Source: Actinacidiphila sp. DG2A-62 (GTDB taxonomy: Bacteria > Actinomycetota > Actinomycetes > Streptomycetales > Streptomycetaceae). Taken from it: a DNA stretch of 64,000 nucleotides. Positions 1 through 8,383 of the stretch are shown here, in pieces. Numbering within the stretch: the first letter of the stretch is position 1; each line of letters opens with the position of its first letter. The notes under the pieces are model-generated. The model was given only the letters and a program-made list of their open reading frames with translations. It was not told the DNA's origin and made no database searches. The stretch lies in contig NZ_JAYMGI010000002.1 of assembly GCF_035825295.1 (NCBI RefSeq), positions 930,001-994,000 on the forward strand. The letters run 5' to 3'. Both the position numbers and the translations under genes were made by a program.

Positions 1-3000
1 CCTGACGCCTGGTCAGCTCCGAGGTGAGCCGGTTCAGCAGCCGGTCCAGGTGCTCCAGGTCGTGCCGGGAGACCACCGCGCCGCAGTGCGGCAGCTTCGC
101 GACCGCGGCCAGTCCGCCGCCGGCCGCGTCGATGCCGTACATGTGCAGGTCGGCGACGCCCACCCGGCGGGCCGCGGAGCCGGCGATGGTGCGCAGGGCC
201 TGGGTGCGGCCCGAGCGCGGCGCGCCGATCAGGTACAGGTGGCCGAAGGTCGCCAGGTCCACGGTGGCCACCCGGCGCTCCTGGAGCTGCGGCACGTCCT
301 CCAGTGCGTACGGGATCAGCGGCGGCAGCGCCCCGGAGCGGCCGCCGGCGGGCGCGCCGGGGCGTTCCACCTCGGGCAGGTCGTCCAGCCGGACCTTCTC
401 CTCCAGCGCGGGCAGCCAGGGGCTGGGCTGCGGGGTGAAGTCGTCCAGCAGGCCGGCCGCCTCGCGGATCGCGCCGACCAGCGCCTGCAGGTCGGTGGGG
501 TGCAGCGGTCCGGGGGCCTCGGCGCCGTCCTCGTCGCCCGAGGGCAGCGCGACCGGGCGACCGAGCCGGTTCCACGGCAGCGCGGCGGCGCGCACCGCGG
601 CCCGCGCGGCGTTCGCCTCGCCGCCGTCGGCCGGCGGTCGCTCGGCGCCCACCCACGCGGACTGGAAGGGGATCGCGGACCGGTGCCCGTAGCGGACCAG
701 GGCGCGGCCGGGGGTGCCCGGGGAGATGTGCACGGCGTCGCTGGTGTCGATGATGTCCTGGCTCTCCACCACGTCGGTGACGCGCAGCGCGATGCGCAGG
801 TTGGTGTTGGCCTTGATGTCGGGGGTGACGGCGCCGGCCTGCCGCTGGGTGGCCAGGATCAGGTGGATGCCGAGCGAGCGGCCGCGCTGGGCGATGCTGA
901 TCAACCCGGTGATGAACTCGGGGACTTCGCGCACCAGCGTGGCGAACTCGTCGATGACCAGCAGCAGTCGGGGCAGCGCGGGCAGTTGCGGGTCGGCGGC
1001 CCGCTTGGCCCGGTACTCGGGGTGGTCCTTGGCGTCGTGCTCGGCCAGCAGCCGCTCCCTGCGCCGCAGTTCGGCGCCGAGCGACTCCAGGGCGCGCTGC
1101 ACCAGGTGGGCGTCGAGGTCGGTGACCATGCCGAGGGTGTGCGGCAGGTGGGCGCACTCGCGGAAGGCGCTGCCGCCCTTGTAGTCGACCAGCACGAAGG
1201 TGAGTTCGTCGGGCCGGTTGGTCGCCGCGAGCGAGGCGACGAAGGTCTGGAGCAGTTCGGACTTGCCGGAGCCGGTGGTGCCGGCGACCAGGCCGTGCGG
1301 CCCGTCGCGGACCAGGTCCAGGCTGAGCGGCCCGTCGAAGCCGGTGCCCAGCACGAAGGAGGTGGTGGCCGGGCGGCGGCGCCAGCGGGCCGCCAGCGCC
1401 TCGGCGTCCGGGGGTTCCTGCCGCAGCAGTTCCAGCAGTCGGACCTGCTCGGGCAGTCCGCTGTCGTTGTCGGGGCTGACGTCGTGCAGCGGCGCGAGCG
1501 AGCGGGCGACCCGCTCGCACCAGGCCGGCGCCACCAGGTCGGCGCGCACCCCGGACACGTCGGGCATGCCGGTCCTGCGGATGGTCAGGTCGGCGCCGGC
1601 CAGGGTGAGCACGGCCGCGCACTCCTCGGGCAGCAGCCGCTCCTGCTCGTCCAGGCACAGGCTGAACACCCGCACGGCCGGGCCGTCGGTGAGCACCTGC
1701 ACCATGCCGGGCACGTCGCGCAGCCGGCGGGCACTGTCGGCGACGACGAGGATGTCGGGCGCGGTGAACATGGCCCGGCCCATGGAGGAGCCGAGGGCCC
1801 GCTGCCGGGCCTGGATCTGCGAGACGAGTTCGGTGACGCGGTTGGCGACGCTCTCGGAGTCGTTGCCGACCGCCACCAGCGGGCCGCCCGCGCCCGGCGG
1901 CCGGGCGTGCGGCAGCCAGCGCACCCACGCCCACTCCTGCGCCCGGGTGTCCTCGGTGAGCAGCACGACGTGCAGGTCGCGCGGGCTGTGCAGGACCGCG
2001 GCCTGGGCCACGCACCAGCGGGCCAGCGCCTGCACCGGCGCCGCGGGTCCCGCGACGCCGACCACGCCGAGTTCGGCGATCTCCACGCCGATCGGGATGT
2101 CGGGCAGCGTCCAGCGGATCTTGCGGTGGTTCTCGTCCCTGGCGGGGTCGTCGACGGCCTTGACCGACGGCAGGTCCACGGTGCCGACCCGCAGCACCAG
2201 GTGGTCGGGGTCGCGGCGGCGCCGCTCCCACAGCCGGACGCCGGGGCCGGTGGCGGCGAGCCCCACGGCGGCCGGGTCGGGCCCGGTGACGCAGCGCACC
2301 CAGCGCTCCCTGACCACCGCGGTACGGATCTCCCGCTCCACCACGCGCCGCCGGGAGCGGTAGCGGCGGTGCGCCTCCTCGGTGGCCTTGCGGTTGTTGC
2401 GACGGCCCGACACCCAGTTGGACAGCGCCATCAGCGGCGTGAACACCAGGAAGACCAGGTAGTAGTACGACTTGAAGACGCCCACCATGACCAGGCCGAG
2501 CACCACCGGCGCGATCATGATGACGAGCGGGAACGGCGCCTTGGCGCGGGCGCCGGGCCGGCTGGGCATCTTCAGCGGCTCGGCGTCCAGGTGCGGGACG
2601 ATGCGCGGCGGACGGTTGTAGTCCAGGCCGAGCCCGTCGGCGGACTCGGTGACCGCGGCGTCCGGCTCGACCGGGGCGACCAGGCGCAGCAGTGTGCCGC
2701 CGCCGACCGCGAGGTCCACCTCGCGCGGCCAGGCGAGCCCGCCGTGCGGCGGCTGCGGCGCGCCGCCGGCCGCGCGCCGGTCCGCCGCGAGCCGCGCCTC
2801 CTCCTCGGCGGCCTTGACGGCCTCCAGCTTCTCCTCGGGCGTGGAGCGTTCGGGGGCGGCGCCGGTGAACGGATCGATGTCCGGGGGCGGTTCGGGCAGG
2901 CACAGCCGGACCGCGCCGTCCTCGCGCGCGCCGGGCCGCTCGTCGTGCACGTACGCGCCGCCGTCCGCGGTCACCGTCACCCACACCCCCGACTGCGGGG

Positions 3001-3637
3001 CGTCGGCGCCCGGGGCGACGCGGATCGCGCAGCCGGCCGCGGACCCGATCTCGTAACTGCCCTGCGCCAGCCGCCAGCTGCGGCCCGAGCCGGGTCCCGA
3101 GACGCTGTGCACCTCGGCCAGCACCGGTTCGCCGGCCGCCACGGTGACGCGGCCGGCGGCCTGGTCGCGGTCGGTGGCGGGGCCGCCGAGGCCGAGCACC
3201 GAGCCCTCGCGGATGCCGCTGCCGCGCACCGGCAGCTCGGGGTCGAGCGCGGTGGCGCCGAGGTACAGCCGCGGGGTGCCGCCGTGGTGTTCGCCGGCGA
3301 GGAAGGCGTCGAGGCCGCCGCCGGGCGCGCGGGACCCGGTGGGGGGTGCGGCTGCGGCCGCGGCTGAAGCGACGGCTGGGGCCGAGGCGGCGGAACGGCC
3401 CGCGACGGCGGCGAGCAGCGCGTCGGGCTCCGCGTCCGGGTCCGCGTCCGGGTCCGCGTCGAGGTCCGCGAGACCGGCCGGCGGCCGGGGGCGCGCCGCG
3501 AACGGCGCGTCCTCGTCCTCCTCGCGGCGCGCGACGGCAGCCGCCAGCTCCCCCACGGTGCACCCGTCCGGGAGGTCCAGCAGGTGATCACGCCGCGTGG
3601 CGTCCGCGGCGTCGACGGTGGTGATGATCAGCTTCAC
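1..3637 (-). CDS. eccC: EccC-type FtsK/SpoIIIE ATPase of type VII secretion (3' end outside window)
   Basis: Membrane-bound motor ATPase expected to drive export of WXG100/Esx-type substrates. The frame stays open for about 1212 codons from a GTG start and runs off the window, so the C-terminus is missing. The N-terminal 270 residues carry an Ala/Pro/Asp-rich linker and a region resembling the FHA-like domain of streptomycete EccC. Two hydrophobic helices lie near residues 366-400. The first FtsK domain has a good Walker A (GTTGSGKSEL, about residue 790) and Walker B (LLLVIDEFA). A second, weaker P-loop (GAPRSGRT) is near residue 1140. The start is supported by the first residues VKLIITTVD, which read like the beta-grasp N-terminus of the family. 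A repeat-rich gap separates it from the gene upstream. The identification is secure; which secretion system it serves cannot be told because the partners lie outside. Confidence 0.88.
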   Translation of the reverse strand, partial: MKLIITTVDAADATRRDHLLDLPDGCTVGELAAAVARREEDEDAPFAARPRPPAGLADLDADPDADPDAEPDALLAAVAGRSAASAPAVASAAAAAAPPTGSRAPGGGLDAFLAGEHHGGTPRLYLGATALDPELPVRGSGIREGSVLGLGGPATDRDQAAGRVTVAAGEPVLAEVHSVSGPGSGRSWRLAQGSYEIGSAAGCAIRVAPGADAPQSGVWVTVTADGGAYVHDERPGAREDGAVRLCLPEPPPDIDPFTGAAPERSTPEEKLEAVKAAEEEARLAADRRAAGGAPQPPHGGLAWPREVDLAVGGGTLLRLVAPVEPDAAVTESADGLGLDYNRPPRIVPHLDAEPLKMPSRPGARAKAPFPLVIMIAPVVLGLVMVGVFKSYYYLVFLVFTPLMALSNWVSGRRNNRKATEEAHRRYRSRRRVVEREIRTAVVRERWVRCVTGPDPAAVGLAATGPGVRLWERRRRDPDHLVLRVGTVDLPSVKAVDDPARDENHRKIRWTLPDIPIGVEIAELGVVGVAGPAAPVQALARWCVAQAAVLHSPRDLHVVLLTEDTRAQEWAWVRWLPHARPPGAGGPLVAVGNDSESVANRVTELVSQIQARQRALGSSMGRAMFTAPDILVVADSARRLRDVPGMVQVLTDGPAVRVFSLCLDEQERLLPEECAAVLTLAGADLTIRRTGMPDVSGVRADLVAPAWCERVARSLAPLHDVSPDNDSGLPEQVRLLELLRQEPPDAEALAARWRRRPATTSFVLGTGFDGPLSLDLVRDGPHGLVAGTTGSGKSELLQTFVASLAATNRPDELTFVLVDYKGGSAFRECAHLPHTLGMVTDLDAHLVQRALESLGAELRRRERLLAEHDAKDHPEYRAKRAADPQLPALPRLLLVIDEFATLVREVPEFITGLISIAQRGRSLGIHLILATQRQAGAVTPDIKANTNLRIALRVTDVVESQDIIDTSDAVHISPGTPGRALVRYGHRSAIPFQSAWVGAERPPADGGEANAARAAVRAAALPWNRLGRPVALPSGDEDGAEAPGPLHPTDLQALVGAIREAAGLLDDFTPQPSPWLPALEEKVRLDDLPEVERPGAPAGGRSGALPPLIPYALEDVPQLQERRVATVDLATFGHLYLIGAPRSGRTQALRTIAGSAARRVGVADLHMYGIDAAGGGLAAVAKLPHCGAVVSRHDLEHLDRLLNRLTSELTRRQ

Positions 3638-3805
3638 GGTGTCCAAGCAGGTCGCAGGAGAACGGAGTTGACGCCCGGCGCCGGCCGACCCGGCGCGGCG
3701 GGACGCGAGCCGCCGCGCGCCGCGCGGCGAACGGAGGAAGAGCCGCCCACCGCGCCGGCGGACACGCCCGAAGGTCCCGAGCGCCGTCCCACCGCCGCAC
3801 CCGGA

Positions 3806-4260
3806 CCACGGCCCGCCCCGCGCCCGGCACCGGAACACGAGCGGGGTCCCGGGCCGCGCTCGCGCGAGCGAACCCGCGTGACCGGCGTGACCGGCCCCGA
3901 GCATCGGCCACCGAGCAGGGCCGCAGCCGCCGCCTCCGACCATCGGTCAGCGCAGCCACGGACCACGCGCGGCGCGGCGCCGGAGCACGAGCGGGGTCCC
4001 AGATCGCGCTCGCGCGAGCCGACCCGCGCGACCGGCCCCGAGCATCGGCCACCGAGCAGGGCCGCAGCTGCGGCTGCCGCCTCCGACCATCGGTCAGCGC
4101 AGCCACGGACCGCCCCGCGCCCGGCATCGGAGCACGAGCGGGGTCCCGGATCGCGCTCGCGCGAGCGAACCCGCGCGACCGGCCCCGAGCATCGGCCACC
4201 GAGCAGGGCCGCAGCTGCGGCTGCCGCCTCCGACCATCGGTCAGCGCGGCAACGGACCGC
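3806..4260. repeat. Three tandem copies of a ~147-bp GC-rich repeat
   Basis: Three head-to-tail copies fill most of the gap upstream of eccC. The anchor cggagcacgagcggggtccc recurs at 3831 (one base different), 3981 and 4128, giving periods of 150 and 147 bp. A second anchor, gcatcggccaccgagcaggg, starts at 3901, 4042 and 4189. Copies differ by short indels (gctgcggctgcc against gccgcc) and point changes. Each contains the self-complementary run cgctcgcgcgagc and a cgaccatcggtc segment, so each could fold. Long frames crossing the array exist on both strands but look like composition artefacts. Together with the decayed duplication next to it, this accounts for the 823-bp stretch without a gene. 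Confidence 0.85.
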
Positions 4261-4330
4261 GCCCGGTGCGGCGGGGTTCGCAGCGGCTGTGCGGGTCGCC
4301 TCTGGCAGAGGCAGCGCAGCGTGTGCGAGG

Positions 4331-4520
4331 CGGGCGGTCATGGCGCGCCCGGGGACCTTGTCGGTCTCGGCGAGGTCGTCCCGCGCGCCGACTCCGGAGG
4401 TCGGGACGGCTGTCGGAAACGTCCGCGGAAGGCGGCGCGGGCCGGCGGCACGACGGGCGGTCATGGGGCGCCCGGGGAGGTCGTGGCGCCCGGCGAGGTG
4501 GTTCCGCGCGCCGGCTCCGG
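4331..4520. repeat. Decayed duplication of the 3' end of the adjacent membrane-protein gene
   Basis: About 67 bp at 4331-4397 match 4454-4520 with roughly 11 differences, an offset of 123 bp. The second copy covers the stop codon and the last ~20 codons of the membrane-protein gene ending at 4461. The first lies downstream of it and has no matching frame. It looks like a slipped or recombined copy of the gene's tail. Confidence 0.6.
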
Positions 4521-5801
4521 GGCCGGGGGTGCGGCGGCGGGCGCGGGGGCGTCCGCGGCCGACTCGGCGGGGGCGGCGGGGTCCGCCGCGAGGGCAGGCT
4601 CGGCGGCGGGGGCCGGTGCGGAGTGCGCCGCGGAGACGCCGGTCGGCCAGGGCTCCTCGGCCGACGGCCGCGGCCGCGCGAGCGCCGCCGCGCGCTCGTC
4701 GCCGCGCGGGCGGGCCGCGGCGGAGCGGCCGAGGGCCGCCCCGCCGACGAGGACGCCGGACTCGGCCGTGGCGGCGGCACGAGCCGGCGGGCGGAAGGGC
4801 GGCAGCGCGCCGATCGCCCTGGCGACCGCGCGCGGCAGCGCGGTGGACTCCGGGCGCACCGGCGTGCCGTGCACCACCACCGCGTCGTGGCGGCCCACCG
4901 ACACGAGCCGGGCGCGGCCCTGCGCGCGGCCGCGCAGCAGCACCGAGGGGCCGTCGGGGTCGAGCAGCGCGGCCGGCGGCTCGGCGCAGACCGCGAACGC
5001 CGGCATCCCGCCGTGCGCGCGCCGCCAGGCCGCCGCGTCGCGCAGCGCCTGCTGCGCCGGCGGCCCGCTGAACCGCGGGTGCACGCCGTCCGCGACGGTC
5101 ACCGCGCCGTCTGGCAGCCGCCGCTCCAACTGCGCGGCCAGCGCCTGGAGCAGCGCGTCGGCGGTCTGCCGGTCGCCGTAGAGGGCGGTCAGCGCGGGCC
5201 CGTCGAACAGGTCGAGGAAGACCACCCGGTCCTCGTCGGCGCCGAAAGCGGCCAGCAGCACCGGCGGCGCGGGCGCGGGGTGCGGACCGGGCGCGGCGTG
5301 CGCGTCGGGCGCGGGCGCCGGCTCGTCCCACGTCTCGCGCAGGCTCCACCACAGGTGCGGGTCGCTCTCGTCCGCGGTCCACGGCGCCGGCGGCGCGACC
5401 GCGTCGAGCCCCGCGGTGTGCACGCCGACCAGGTCGGCGCCGACCACCGCGGCGTAGGGCCTGCGCCGCCCGCGGCCCGCCTCGTACGCCGCGCGCATCG
5501 CCCGCTCCCCCGCGTGCCACACCGCCGCGTCCCCCAGCATCCGCGCGAGCAGCCGCAGTTGGCGGCGGTAACGGACCCACCGGCGGACCGGCGCGGCGAA
5601 CGCGGCGGCGGTCAGCCGCAGTTCGCGGCGGGCCCGGCGGCGCACCACGTACCAGCCGCCGACCCGGCGGGCCAGCCGGTGCGCGACCACCAGCAGCGCG
5701 ACGGCCAGGCCGATCACGCCGAGCACCTGGGTGATCCCGGTGCGGTGCTCGGTGACCGCGTGGAAGGGGCCGCTCGCCGCGACGACCGTGGCGCCGGTCA
5801 T
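4461..5801 (-). CDS. Membrane-anchored protein of unknown function, coupled to an ECF sigma factor
   Basis: A 446-residue protein. One clear transmembrane helix (ITQVLGVIGLAVALLVVAHR, about residues 22-42) is followed by an Arg-rich stretch, then a soluble domain (about residues 75-330) with motifs such as ESDPHLWWSLRETWDEP and VFLDLFDGPALTALYG. The last 120 residues are an Ala/Pro-rich, poorly structured tail. Its ATG overlaps the TGA of the sigma-factor gene (ATGA), so the two are translationally coupled. The position invites an anti-sigma role, but no ZAS motif (HxxxCxxC) is present, so that is only a guess. I do not recognise the family. The tail is partly duplicated downstream. Confidence 0.72.
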   Translation of the reverse strand: MTGATVVAASGPFHAVTEHRTGITQVLGVIGLAVALLVVAHRLARRVGGWYVVRRRARRELRLTAAAFAAPVRRWVRYRRQLRLLARMLGDAAVWHAGERAMRAAYEAGRGRRRPYAAVVGADLVGVHTAGLDAVAPPAPWTADESDPHLWWSLRETWDEPAPAPDAHAAPGPHPAPAPPVLLAAFGADEDRVVFLDLFDGPALTALYGDRQTADALLQALAAQLERRLPDGAVTVADGVHPRFSGPPAQQALRDAAAWRRAHGGMPAFAVCAEPPAALLDPDGPSVLLRGRAQGRARLVSVGRHDAVVVHGTPVRPESTALPRAVARAIGALPPFRPPARAAATAESGVLVGGAALGRSAAARPRGDERAAALARPRPSAEEPWPTGVSAAHSAPAPAAEPALAADPAAPAESAADAPAPAAAPPAPEPARGTTSPGATTSPGAP

Positions 5802-6463
5802 GCGGCCGCCCGCCCGCCGCGGCCGTAGGGGCGCTCCTCGTACGGGTCGTCGTCCTCGAACGGCTCGTCCTCGTAGGGGCGTTCGGGCGACGGCCGGTCG
5901 TCCTCGTACGGCTCGTCCTCGTACGGCGAGCCCAGTTCGCGGCGGAGCGAGCGGACCGCGTGGTACGTCCGCGACTTGACCGTGCCGCGCGGGATGCGCA
6001 GCGCCGCGGCGACCTGCTCGCCGCCGAGGTCGAGCATGTAGACGTACACCAGGATCTCGTGCTGGGCCCGCGGCAGCCGGTGCAGGGCCGGCAGCAGCCA
6101 GCGCCGGTCGACCACGCGCTGCTCGACGTCCTCGCCGTGCGGGCCGTCGTCGCGTACGTCGCCGGCCCCGCCGACCGGGATCGCGCGGTCCTTGCGCCAG
6201 GTGTCGACCGCGAGGTTGCGGGCGGTGCGGAACAGCCAGGGGCGGATCGGCCGCTCCTGCCACTCCAGCCGGTCGGCGTGCAGCCAGGCCCGCAGCAGCG
6301 TCTCCTGGACGACGTCCTCGACGTGTCTCATGTCCGGCGCCAGCAGTTTCACCACATATCTGAGCAGTGCGTCCCGCTCGTTGCGCAACCTGCCGGCAAT
6401 GATCTCAGCTCCGCCCAAGGGCGGCCGAGTCCGCGTCGTCACGGCGTCAAGACCCCGATCCAT
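5798..6463 (-). CDS. ECF RNA polymerase sigma factor with acidic repeat tail
   Basis: A 221-residue group IV sigma factor. Region 2 lies at about residues 30-95 (LLRYVVKLLAPDMRHVEDVVQETLLRAW, here abbreviated from DMRHVEDVVQETLL, then RPWLFRTARNLAVD). Region 4 is at about residues 130-180 (ALHRLPRAQHEILVY, VAAALRIPRGTVKSRTYHA). The C-terminus adds about 35 acidic residues built on PYEDE/PFEDD repeats, absent from most ECF factors. The ATG is chosen because an AGGG lies about six bases upstream; a GTG a few codons in is possible. The gene ends in an ATGA overlap with the membrane protein that follows. Target promoters cannot be read from here. Confidence 0.88.
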   Translation of the reverse strand: MDRGLDAVTTRTRPPLGGAEIIAGRLRNERDALLRYVVKLLAPDMRHVEDVVQETLLRAWLHADRLEWQERPIRPWLFRTARNLAVDTWRKDRAIPVGGAGDVRDDGPHGEDVEQRVVDRRWLLPALHRLPRAQHEILVYVYMLDLGGEQVAAALRIPRGTVKSRTYHAVRSLRRELGSPYEDEPYEDDRPSPERPYEDEPFEDDDPYEERPYGRGGRAAA

Positions 6464-6648
6464 GGGAACCCTGTTTCGTCAACTCACCGTAGTTGCACCG
6501 GAGTTCACAAACCGCGACGGGTGATCCAACAGCCGATGGCGATCGTCCGACCCACAGGTGAACGCCCCCACCCCGCACGTCCCGGCCCCGCCCCCGCGCG
6601 CCTGCGGCCCGTCACCGCGCGTGCGGGCCGCCGGCCTTTGAGCGGTCA

Positions 6649-8301
6649 TCAGCGGCCCTTTGCGCCTCCTCCGGGCGTGCGCTCGGGCTCCAGCCGGAGC
6701 CCGCGGCCCTGCCAGCGGCGGCGCAGCCACCGGTCGTGGCTGGCCAGGACGATCGCGCCGGGGCCGGTACCGAGGGCGGCCTCCAGCTCGTCGCACAGCG
6801 TCGGCGACAGGTGGTTGGTGGGTTCGTCGAGCAGCAGGAGCTGCGGCGGGCGCGCGACCACGAGGGCCAGCGCGAGCCGCCGGCGCTGTCCCACGGACAG
6901 CTGTCCGACGGGTCGGCCCAGATCGGCCTCGTGCAGCAGGCCGAGCGAGGCCAGCGGCACCTCTTCCGCGCGCTCCGGGCCCAGGGACCGCAGGTAGGTG
7001 TCGCGGACGGTGCGGTCCGGCCGGTCGAACACGGTGTCCTGGGCGAGCAGCCCGACAGTCAGCCCGTGCCGCCTGCGCACCTCGCCCTCGGCGGACAGCC
7101 GCCCGGCGAGCACGGCCAGCAGCGTCGACTTGCCGGCCCCGTTGCCGCCGGTGACCAACAGCCGGTCGGTGGCCGACACCTCGAGACCGCCGAGCGCGAG
7201 ACGGCCTGGCACCCGCACCCCTCGCAGGGACACCAGCGGCTGCGAGGACGCCGCCGCCGGCGCGGCCAGCTCTCCCGCGGCGAACCGCAGCGGCCGCGGC
7301 GGCTCGGCGACCCGGCCGCGCTCCAGCTCCTCCAGGCGTCTGGTCGCGTTGCGCACCCTCCGCGAGATCTGCTGCTGGACCCGCCCGCCGCGGTGGCCGT
7401 AGCCCATCTTCTCGTTGTCGCGCCGCTCCCGGTCGGGGGCGAGGCGGTGCGCGCTGATCTGCGCGGAGCGGCGCAGGGCGGCCAGTTCCTCCTGTTCCTC
7501 TGCGTACTGCCGCTCCCAGCGCTCCCGTGCGGCGCGCTTCTCCCGGACGTAAGCGCTGTAGCCGCCGCCGTAGCGGACGGGGCCGGCCGCCGCCGGGTCG
7601 AGGTCGATCAGGTCGGTGCACACGGCGTCCAGGAACGCCCGGTCGTGGCTGGCGACCACGACGGCCCCGGGCAGGCCGCGCAGCTGCTCCTCCACGAAGG
7701 CCGCCGCGTCGTCGTCGAGGTGGTTGGTCGGCTCGTCCAGCAGGAGCGCGCCGGGCCTGCGCACCAGGAGTGCGGCCAGGGCCAGCCGGCTGCGCTGCCC
7801 GCCGGACAGTGATCCCAGAGCGCGGCCGTGGTGCAGCGCGCCCAGTCCCAGGCCGTCCAGGACCAGGGCCGCGCGCCGGTCGGCGTCCCAGACCCCCCGG
7901 TCCCGGGCCCGGTCGAGTCGGCTGCCGTAGGCGTCGAGGAGTGCGCGATGCTCGGGGTCGTCCTCGGGGACGCGGGCGAGCGCGGCGCCGAGCCGTTCGA
8001 GTTCCGCGAGGTCCTCGCGGGCCTCGCGGAGCGCCTCGTCGAGCACCGAGGCGATCGTCGCGCCTGCCTCGAAGGGCATCTCCTGACGGAGGAAGCCGAG
8101 ATCGGCGGGGCGCGAGACGCTTCCCGCGTCGGGTGCGTCGACGCCGGCGAGCACCCGCAGCAGGGTGGACTTGCCGGCGCCGTTCTCCCCGATCAGGCCG
8201 ACGCGGCGGCCCGGCGCGGCGGTCAGCGAGAGGCCGTCGAGGACGCGCCGGCCTCCCGCGGCGCGGACGATGTCGTGGGCGAGCAGGGCGGCTAGGGGCA
8301 T
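6649..8301 (-). CDS. ABC-F family ATPase (ribosome-protection type)
   Basis: A 550-residue soluble protein with two ABC domains and no membrane segments, the ABC-F layout. Walker A motifs are GLIGENGAGKSTLL (about residue 40) and VTGGNGAGKSTLL (about residue 375). Signature motifs are LSGGQRSRLA and the slightly degenerate LSVGQRRRLA. Both Walker B boxes read LLLDEPTNHL. The interdomain linker is Arg/Glu-rich, as in antibiotic-resistance ABC-F proteins that dislodge drugs from the ribosome. It starts 82 bases after the stop of the upstream ABC-F gene and has no good Shine-Dalgarno of its own, so it probably shares that transcript. A housekeeping role in translation is the alternative; resistance is suggested by the tandem arrangement and the leader upstream. 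Confidence 0.88.
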   Translation of the reverse strand: MPLAALLAHDIVRAAGGRRVLDGLSLTAAPGRRVGLIGENGAGKSTLLRVLAGVDAPDAGSVSRPADLGFLRQEMPFEAGATIASVLDEALREAREDLAELERLGAALARVPEDDPEHRALLDAYGSRLDRARDRGVWDADRRAALVLDGLGLGALHHGRALGSLSGGQRSRLALAALLVRRPGALLLDEPTNHLDDDAAAFVEEQLRGLPGAVVVASHDRAFLDAVCTDLIDLDPAAAGPVRYGGGYSAYVREKRAARERWERQYAEEQEELAALRRSAQISAHRLAPDRERRDNEKMGYGHRGGRVQQQISRRVRNATRRLEELERGRVAEPPRPLRFAAGELAAPAAASSQPLVSLRGVRVPGRLALGGLEVSATDRLLVTGGNGAGKSTLLAVLAGRLSAEGEVRRRHGLTVGLLAQDTVFDRPDRTVRDTYLRSLGPERAEEVPLASLGLLHEADLGRPVGQLSVGQRRRLALALVVARPPQLLLLDEPTNHLSPTLCDELEAALGTGPGAIVLASHDRWLRRRWQGRGLRLEPERTPGGGAKGR

Positions 8302-8383
8302 GGGGGTTTTGTTCGATGTGTTCGGTGGACGGCCCGCGGGGCGCACGGCGCCTCGGACGCGGGCCACGGCGCATGCCGGCGGC

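Noticed and set aside
50-3367. 1105-codon plus-strand frame opposite eccC
   Set aside because: Low-complexity Gly/Arg/Gln/Asp composition; it is the mirror of the EccC frame in GC-rich DNA.
3634-5580. 648-codon minus-strand frame across the repeat array
   Set aside because: Out of frame with both the membrane-protein and eccC genes; its repeated peptides only reflect the DNA repeat.
6479-8374. 631-codon minus-strand frame over the ABC-F gene
   Set aside because: Shadow of the ABC-F frame, Arg/Pro/Gly-rich without motifs.
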